64,000 nucleotides of DNA, from NCBI GenBank assembly GCA_947455205.1, contig CANGNF010000016.1, positions 28,752-92,751 on the forward strand, in the 5' to 3' direction. A program made the position numbers and the translations under genes. Every line of letters begins with the position of its first letter. Within the stretch, counting starts at the first letter, position 1. The notes under the pieces are model-generated. The model saw nothing but the letters and a program-made list of their open reading frames with translations. It ran no database searches and was not told the DNA's origin. Positions 60,101 to 64,000 of the stretch are shown here, piece after piece. The DNA is from Acetobacteraceae bacterium (GTDB lineage: Bacteria > Pseudomonadota > Alphaproteobacteria > Acetobacterales > Acetobacteraceae).

Positions 60101-60925
60101 GTGAAAACCCCCCGTCCCGTGTTGCTCGGCGCATTCGCGGCCGTGTTGCTGGCTGCCGCCGCCGGTGCCTGGTTCGCCTTCAGCCCGGCGCTGCTGCCTT
60201 CGTCGGAAATGCTGCCGCTGCCGCCGGAGCCCGTGCGCCTGGCCGATGGCGAGGAATATGAACGCTGCCTGCTGGCGCTGCGGACCGACCCGACGGGCGC
60301 GCTGGCGCTGGCCGAGGCCTGGGAAGCCACCGGCGGTGGCGAGGGCGCCCGGCATTGCGGCGCCCTGGCCCTGCTGGGCATGGGGGAGCCTGACAAGGCC
60401 GCCGAGCAGCTGGAGCAACTGGCCACCCGCAGCCGCGGCAGCGCCCCGGCCCGGGCCGCGGTCTTCGCCCAGGCGGGGCAGGCCTGGCTGATGGCGGGGC
60501 AGGCCGGCCGCGCCTTCGCCGCCAGCACCATGGCCCTGACCCTGACGCCGAGCGACGTGGACCTGCTGATCGACCGGGCCGTGGCGCTGGGATCGCTGGG
60601 CCGCTACGCCGACTCGATCGAGGATCTGAACCGCGCCCTGGGCCTGGACCCCGACCGCGCCGATGCCTGGGTGTTCCGCGCCGCCAGTTGGCGCCACATG
60701 GACCATGTGGACCAGGCGCAGCGGGACATCGTCCGCGCGCTGGAAGCGGACCCGGACAATGCAGAAGCCCTGCTGGAGCGCGGCATCATCCGGCAACTGC
60801 AGGGCGACACCAGCGGCGCGCGGGCGGATTGGGAGCGCGCCATCACCCTGGCGCCGGACAGCGCCACCGCCGACCTGGCGCAGCAGAACCTAGCGCTGAA
60901 CGAGGCCGGGCCGCTGAGGCGGTAA
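60101..60925 (+). CDS. Membrane-anchored TPR protein
   Basis: A 274-residue protein with one N-terminal membrane helix (LLGAFAAVLLAAAAGAWFAF) and several tetratricopeptide repeats (residues about 120-265: ADSIEDLNRALGLDPDRADA, AQRDIVRALEADPDNAEALL, ARADWERAITLAPDSATADL). Presumably a periplasmic scaffold. Start GTG 60101. Converges on the MFS gene, 6 bases between stops. Confidence 0.8.
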   Translation: MKTPRPVLLGAFAAVLLAAAAGAWFAFSPALLPSSEMLPLPPEPVRLADGEEYERCLLALRTDPTGALALAEAWEATGGGEGARHCGALALLGMGEPDKAAEQLEQLATRSRGSAPARAAVFAQAGQAWLMAGQAGRAFAASTMALTLTPSDVDLLIDRAVALGSLGRYADSIEDLNRALGLDPDRADAWVFRAASWRHMDHVDQAQRDIVRALEADPDNAEALLERGIIRQLQGDTSGARADWERAITLAPDSATADLAQQNLALNEAGPLRR

Positions 60926-60931
60926 CGCCCG

Positions 60932-62203
60932 TCAGCGCAGCTTGCGGCGCGACAGGCTGAACCCCGCCGCCAGCAGCGCGAAGGCCATGCCGAAGGTCAG
61001 CGCCAGCCGCGGCCCGGCGCCGCCCGCCAGCTGGAAGCACAGCGCCATGATGGTGGTACCATTGGTGTGGCCCAGCAGCCGTGCCGTGGCCTGCAACCCG
61101 CCGGCACCGCCGCTGCGCGCCTTGGGCGCGGCGCCCAGCATGGCCCGGTTGTTGGGCGTTTGGAAAAAGCCGAAGCCGGCGCCGCACATGGCCAGGCTGG
61201 CGCCCAGCAGCAGCATCGGCCCGGTGCCGCCCAGGCTGTAGACCAGCAGCAGCCCGAGCGCGAAGCCGGTCATGCCCCCGGCACAGAGCCAGCCGGTGGC
61301 CAGCCGGTCCGACAGTCGCCCGGCCAGGGGCGCGGCGAAGGCCAGCGCCACCGGCCAGGGCGTCATCAGCAGGCCGGTCTGCACCTGGCTCCACCCCGCG
61401 CCCTGCAGCAAAAAGGGCAGCGCCACATAGCTGACCGACCAGGCGGTGAAGCCGCAGACCGAGCCGCAGACCGCCAGCCCGATGACGCGGTTGCGCAGCA
61501 GGTCCAGCGGCAGCATCGGCGTCGGCTGGGTCAGTTGCCGCGCCACCAGCAGCCAGCAGCACAGCCCCGCCAGCCCCAGCAGCACCAGCGCCAGCCCGGT
61601 GCGCGTCAGCAGCATGTCGATGCCGAGGAACAGCAGCCCGAAGGCCAGCACGTTCAGCCAAGCGCTGGGCGCGTCGAACCGGCGGCCGCTGCGGGGCGTG
61701 TTGGGCAGCGCCTTCCAGCCGATGACGCAGCAGGCCAGGCCGATGGGCGCGATGACCGCGAACAGCGCCGGCCAGGGCGCCACGGCCAATATGGCCGCCG
61801 CCAGCGTCGGCGCGGTGGCCGAGGAGATTGCCACCGAGGTGGCGTTGATGCCGATGGCGCGGCCGAGCTGCGCCGCCGGATAGGTGTAGCGCACCACCCC
61901 GGCGGTCAGCGACTGCACCGCCGAGGACGCCACCCCCTGCACCACGCGACAGGCCAGCAGCACCCAGAAGCTGGGCGCCAGGGCGGAGGCGATGCCGCCC
62001 AGCGAGAACACCAGCATGCCGCCGAGGAAGACGCGCTTGAAGCCGAAGATCTCCCCCAGCGAGGCCGCCGGCAGCAGCGTGGTCACCACCGCCAGCAGGT
62101 AGGCGTTGGGCAGCCAGGTGGCGGTGGCCGGGGAAATGCCCAGGTCGCGCGTGATGGTCGGCAGCGCCAGGTTGATCATGGCCGTGTCCATCACCGTGAT
62201 CAC
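60932..62203 (-). CDS. DHA2-type MFS drug/solute exporter
   Basis: A major facilitator of the 14-helix DHA2 drug:H+ antiporter group or a close relative. Landmarks: VMDTAMINLALPTITRDLG (first-helix motif), LPNAYLLAVVTTLLPAASLG, CRVVQGVASSAVQSL. The first standard start, GTG 62203, cuts the first helix in half. In-frame sequence continues upstream to a CTG at 62284-62282 overlapping the nitrile hydratase stop, and encodes SHTTEPADGLPPRRRRLAIV, then SIIGSIVITV, a complete N-terminus and helix. The true start may therefore be this CTG. Adjacent to the nitrile/thiocyanate hydrolase genes. Confidence 0.85.
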   Translation of the reverse strand: MITVMDTAMINLALPTITRDLGISPATATWLPNAYLLAVVTTLLPAASLGEIFGFKRVFLGGMLVFSLGGIASALAPSFWVLLACRVVQGVASSAVQSLTAGVVRYTYPAAQLGRAIGINATSVAISSATAPTLAAAILAVAPWPALFAVIAPIGLACCVIGWKALPNTPRSGRRFDAPSAWLNVLAFGLLFLGIDMLLTRTGLALVLLGLAGLCCWLLVARQLTQPTPMLPLDLLRNRVIGLAVCGSVCGFTAWSVSYVALPFLLQGAGWSQVQTGLLMTPWPVALAFAAPLAGRLSDRLATGWLCAGGMTGFALGLLLVYSLGGTGPMLLLGASLAMCGAGFGFFQTPNNRAMLGAAPKARSGGAGGLQATARLLGHTNGTTIMALCFQLAGGAGPRLALTFGMAFALLAAGFSLSRRKLR

Positions 62204-62280
62204 GATGGACCCGATGATGGAGACGATGGCCAGGCGCCGCCGCCGTGGCGGCAGTCCGTCCGCTGGTTCGGTGGTGTGGC

Positions 62281-62868
62281 TCAGGCGGGCAGCTTCGGCA
62301 GGGCCACGCCCACCAGCACGTCGCGCGTCACCAGCGCGGCCAGCTGATCCTCGGTCCAGCCCTCGGTGCCCGCGGGGCGCAGCGGCAGCACCATCCAGCG
62401 GTAGTCGGCGGTGCTGTCCACCACGCGCAGTTCCACGTCATCGGCCACCGGGCTGCCCCATTCGGCCATGACGGCACGGGGTTCCCGCACCACGCGGCTG
62501 CGGTAGGAGAAGCTCTTGTACCAGTGCGGCGGGTAGCCCAGCACGGCGCGCGGGTAGCAGCTGCACAGCGTGCAGACGATGACGTGGTGGCGCTTCGCCG
62601 TATCCTCCAGCACGCCCAGCGGCGGGGCGCCGGCCATGGAGACGCCCATCGCCTCGGCTGCCGCGGTGCCGTTCTTCAGCATCATCGCGCGCCATTCCGG
62701 GTCCAGCCAGGCGCGGGCGACCATGCGGGCGCCGGTCTCGGGGCTGGCGCGGTCGGTGCTGGCCTGCTGGGCGGCCAGCTCGGCCTCGCTGACCACGCCC
62801 TTGGCCAGCAGCGCGGCCACCAGGCGTTCCAGCTGCGCGATGCTCTCGGCGCGGGCGGGATTGGACAT
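62281..62868 (-). CDS. Nitrile hydratase alpha / thiocyanate hydrolase gamma subunit
   Basis: A 195-residue catalytic metal subunit. The metal-claw motif VCTLCSCYPRAVLGYPPHWY (Cys99, Cys102, Cys104) has Thr after the first Cys, as in cobalt-type enzymes; the two claw cysteines are post-translationally oxidised. Further family sequence: YRSRVVREPRAVMAEWG. It hydrates nitriles to amides or hydrolyses thiocyanate. ATG 62868 lies 2 bases after the beta-type gene and has GAGG upstream; ATG 62889 is an in-frame alternative. Third of a three-gene unit with split beta subunit. Confidence 0.92.
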   Translation of the reverse strand: MSNPARAESIAQLERLVAALLAKGVVSEAELAAQQASTDRASPETGARMVARAWLDPEWRAMMLKNGTAAAEAMGVSMAGAPPLGVLEDTAKRHHVIVCTLCSCYPRAVLGYPPHWYKSFSYRSRVVREPRAVMAEWGSPVADDVELRVVDSTADYRWMVLPLRPAGTEGWTEDQLAALVTRDVLVGVALPKLPA

Positions 62869-62870
62869 GG

Positions 62871-63161
62871 TCAGGCGGCCTCCAGCCAATGCTCGAAGAT
62901 CTCGACCAGCAGCTTGTCCGGCTGCTTGCCATCGGCGGGGAAGATGCCGGGCTGGTCGAACATCACATGGTACAGCACCCGCGTTTCGGCCGGGCGGGCG
63001 AAGGCCAGGTCCTCCGGGTTGCGGAAGGCGCCGAGCACGCGCTCCACCTCGCCGGCCCGGCCGCGCAGGTAGTGCGGTGTGCGGATGTGGCAGGGGCCGC
63101 GTTCCTCCGGCCAGTCGTTCTTCACCAGCACCCGGCTGCCGGGGGAAAAGCGCGGGTTCAC
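62871..63161 (-). CDS. Nitrile hydratase beta C-terminal-half / thiocyanate hydrolase alpha-like subunit
   Basis: A 96-residue protein corresponding to the SH3-like C-terminal half of nitrile hydratase beta: FSPGSRVLVKNDWPEERGPC, HIRTPHYLRGRAGEVERVLG, LYHVMFDQPGIFP. In thiocyanate hydrolase this half is a separate subunit. GTG 63161 overlaps the upstream stop (GTGA). It precedes the metal subunit gene by 2 bases. Confidence 0.88.
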   Translation of the reverse strand: MNPRFSPGSRVLVKNDWPEERGPCHIRTPHYLRGRAGEVERVLGAFRNPEDLAFARPAETRVLYHVMFDQPGIFPADGKQPDKLLVEIFEHWLEAA

Positions 63162-63451
63162 TTCAGTTCCTCCCGGCTCACCACGCCCTTTTCCAGCATC
63201 AGCAGCTCGATGCTGCGCAGCCAGCGCTCGTAGTAGGTCAGCGCGAAGTATTCAGCCTCGGGGATGCTCTCGATGCCGCGGCGCAGCTCGTCCACGGTCA
63301 TGTAGCCCTTGCGCGCCAGGGTCTGCCGCAGCGCGTCCACCCGCTTGCCGAAGGCATCCGGCGGCTCCTCGTCATGTTCCACCGGGGTGCAGTGGAAGCG
63401 CTGGATGCCGCCGATGTCGTGGATGGCCGGGGTGTGATCGGTGTCGCTCAT
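63158..63451 (-). CDS. Nitrile hydratase beta N-terminal-half / thiocyanate hydrolase beta-like subunit
   Basis: A 97-residue protein matching the helical N-terminal half of nitrile hydratase beta: IHDIGGIQRFHCTPVEHDEE, then a YYERWLRSIELLMLEKGVV segment. It ends with SREELK where full-length beta would continue. ATG 63451; its stop overlaps the next gene. The three-gene order (beta-N, beta-C, alpha) is that of thiocyanate hydrolase scnB-scnA-scnC. Confidence 0.88.
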   Translation of the reverse strand: MSDTDHTPAIHDIGGIQRFHCTPVEHDEEPPDAFGKRVDALRQTLARKGYMTVDELRRGIESIPEAEYFALTYYERWLRSIELLMLEKGVVSREELK

Positions 63452-63492
63452 GCTGCCGAGGCTAGCGCCGCCGGGCGGGGGGCGTCCAGGGT

Positions 63493-64000
63493 TCAGCCCC
63501 CGACATTCTCATCCGCGCTCAGCCCCCAGATGGAGCTGCGCGGCACGAAGCCGCGGAAGTCGCCGGCCTGGACCTCGCACCAGCCGGCGCCGGCGGCACA
63601 GGCGCGGATGCGGCCGACCACGCCGGGCATCAGCCGCGCCACCGGCGTGGCATCGGCTTCCGCCCGGCGGCGCATCATGGTCTCGGCGCCGCGGACCACG
63701 AAGGTGCGGCGCCCGGTCAGGGTGGCGGCATGCACCCAGCCCACGGTGCCGTCCATGTCGCGGATCTGCCGCCAGACCTGGTATTCGCTGATGATCTCCA
63801 CCGGCAACTCGCGCCGCCGATAGGTCCACTCGGTCGGCCGGTCGGTGCCGGGGCCGACGCGCATGTTCACTTCATTGGAGCGCAGCGCGGCGTAGCGCGG
63901 GATCGGCAGGCCGGTGACGCTGCCCTTGCCCGGTTCCACCACCAGCGGCGGTGGCGGCGCCGGGGTGGGGGCGGGCGCCGGGGCCGGCGCGGGCTGCGCC
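63493..64000 (-). CDS. SH3-domain protein (5' end outside window)
   Basis: The frame is open to the window's right edge on the minus strand. The first visible part is a Pro/Ala-rich linker, then two bacterial SH3-like domains: YAALRSNEVNMRVGPGTDRP through GTVGWVHAATLTGRRT, and a second ending WCEVQAGDFRGFVPRSSIWG. Such proteins are usually exported and bind cell wall or protein partners; the export signal would lie beyond the window. A GTG at 63942 is in frame but the linker before it is continuous, so it is not taken as the start. Confidence 0.82.
   Translation of the reverse strand, partial: AQPAPAPAPAPTPAPPPPLVVEPGKGSVTGLPIPRYAALRSNEVNMRVGPGTDRPTEWTYRRRELPVEIISEYQVWRQIRDMDGTVGWVHAATLTGRRTFVVRGAETMMRRRAEADATPVARLMPGVVGRIRACAAGAGWCEVQAGDFRGFVPRSSIWGLSADENVGG

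Noticed and set aside
1..64000. tRNA, rRNA, insertion sequences, prophage or integrase, replication origin.
   Set aside because: No transposase, integrase, phage structural gene or terminal inverted repeat pair was seen, and no cloverleaf or rRNA-like conserved sequence was recognised by eye.

Overview
The window is very GC-rich with strong G/C at third codon positions, dense overlapping operons and many GTG/TTG starts. It carries seven Bug/TctC-type solute receptors, CaiB-type CoA-transferases, an ExoD protein, an EcfG-like sigma factor with a NepR-like partner, and DUF1194 and DUF1289 proteins. Together these suggest an alphaproteobacterium of the Acetobacteraceae (Roseomonas-like). This is inferred from gene content; no rRNA or tRNA gene is present to confirm it. 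It reads as ordinary chromosome: I found no insertion sequence, prophage, CRISPR array or origin.

Layout. 1-3.2 kb: the 3' part of prfB, a glycosyltransferase, and an OmpR-type regulator whose receiver lacks the phospho-acceptor Asp. 3.3-5.75 kb: two poorly known proteins and an Asp/Glu-racemase-family enzyme. 5.76-9.74 kb (minus): a Bug receptor, MaoC-type hydratase, CaiB CoA-transferase and CitE-like lyase, the set expected for itaconate/mesaconate-type C5 acid breakdown. 9.86-12.8 kb (plus): acyl-CoA ligase, UPF0173 hydrolase, CMD-family protein. 12.8-16.5 kb (minus): fumarate-reductase-like flavoprotein with two Bug receptors. 17-19.3 kb: BtuB-type TonB receptor behind a cobalamin riboswitch. 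19.4-23.7 kb (minus): ExoD, then a translationally coupled CaiB, crotonase and amidase operon.

23.9-33.6 kb: a GT-C type membrane glycosyltransferase; three orphan ABC_sub_bind periplasmic proteins, the third with an apparent 4-bp-repeat frameshift in its signal peptide; then an overlapping histidine kinase, CheY-like regulator and receiver-adenylate cyclase operon; then an unrecognised protein. 33.8-38.1 kb: an Rrf2 regulator and a complete sulfate ABC transporter (Sbp, CysT, CysW, CysA) behind an AT-rich inverted repeat, ending in a strong hairpin. 38.2-45.4 kb: Baeyer-Villiger-type monooxygenase, RidA, CBS protein, Bug receptor, UPF0114, DUF1194, PhnW-like aminotransferase, OmpW, DUF1289. 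45.5-49.3 kb: formate-tetrahydrofolate ligase, EcfG-like sigma factor tail-to-tail with a NepR-like gene that has its own EcfG-type promoter, and a TPR-methyltransferase.

49.3-53.6 kb: three tandem Bug receptors, divergent from a branched-chain-type ABC binding protein. 53.6-60 kb: rarA, crcB, an RlpA-like lipoprotein, a small charged secreted protein, an Ldh-family dehydrogenase divergent from FAH-family and ABHD10-like hydrolases, and a YeeZ-like epimerase. 60.1-64 kb: a TPR protein, a DHA2-type MFS transporter, a three-gene nitrile hydratase/thiocyanate hydrolase with a split beta subunit, and an SH3-domain protein running off the window.

The stretches that best repay follow-up are the orphan binding-protein/kinase/cyclase cluster with its CCTG-repeat frameshift, the EcfG/NepR arrangement, the split-beta hydrolase operon, and the crotonase lacking both catalytic glutamates.
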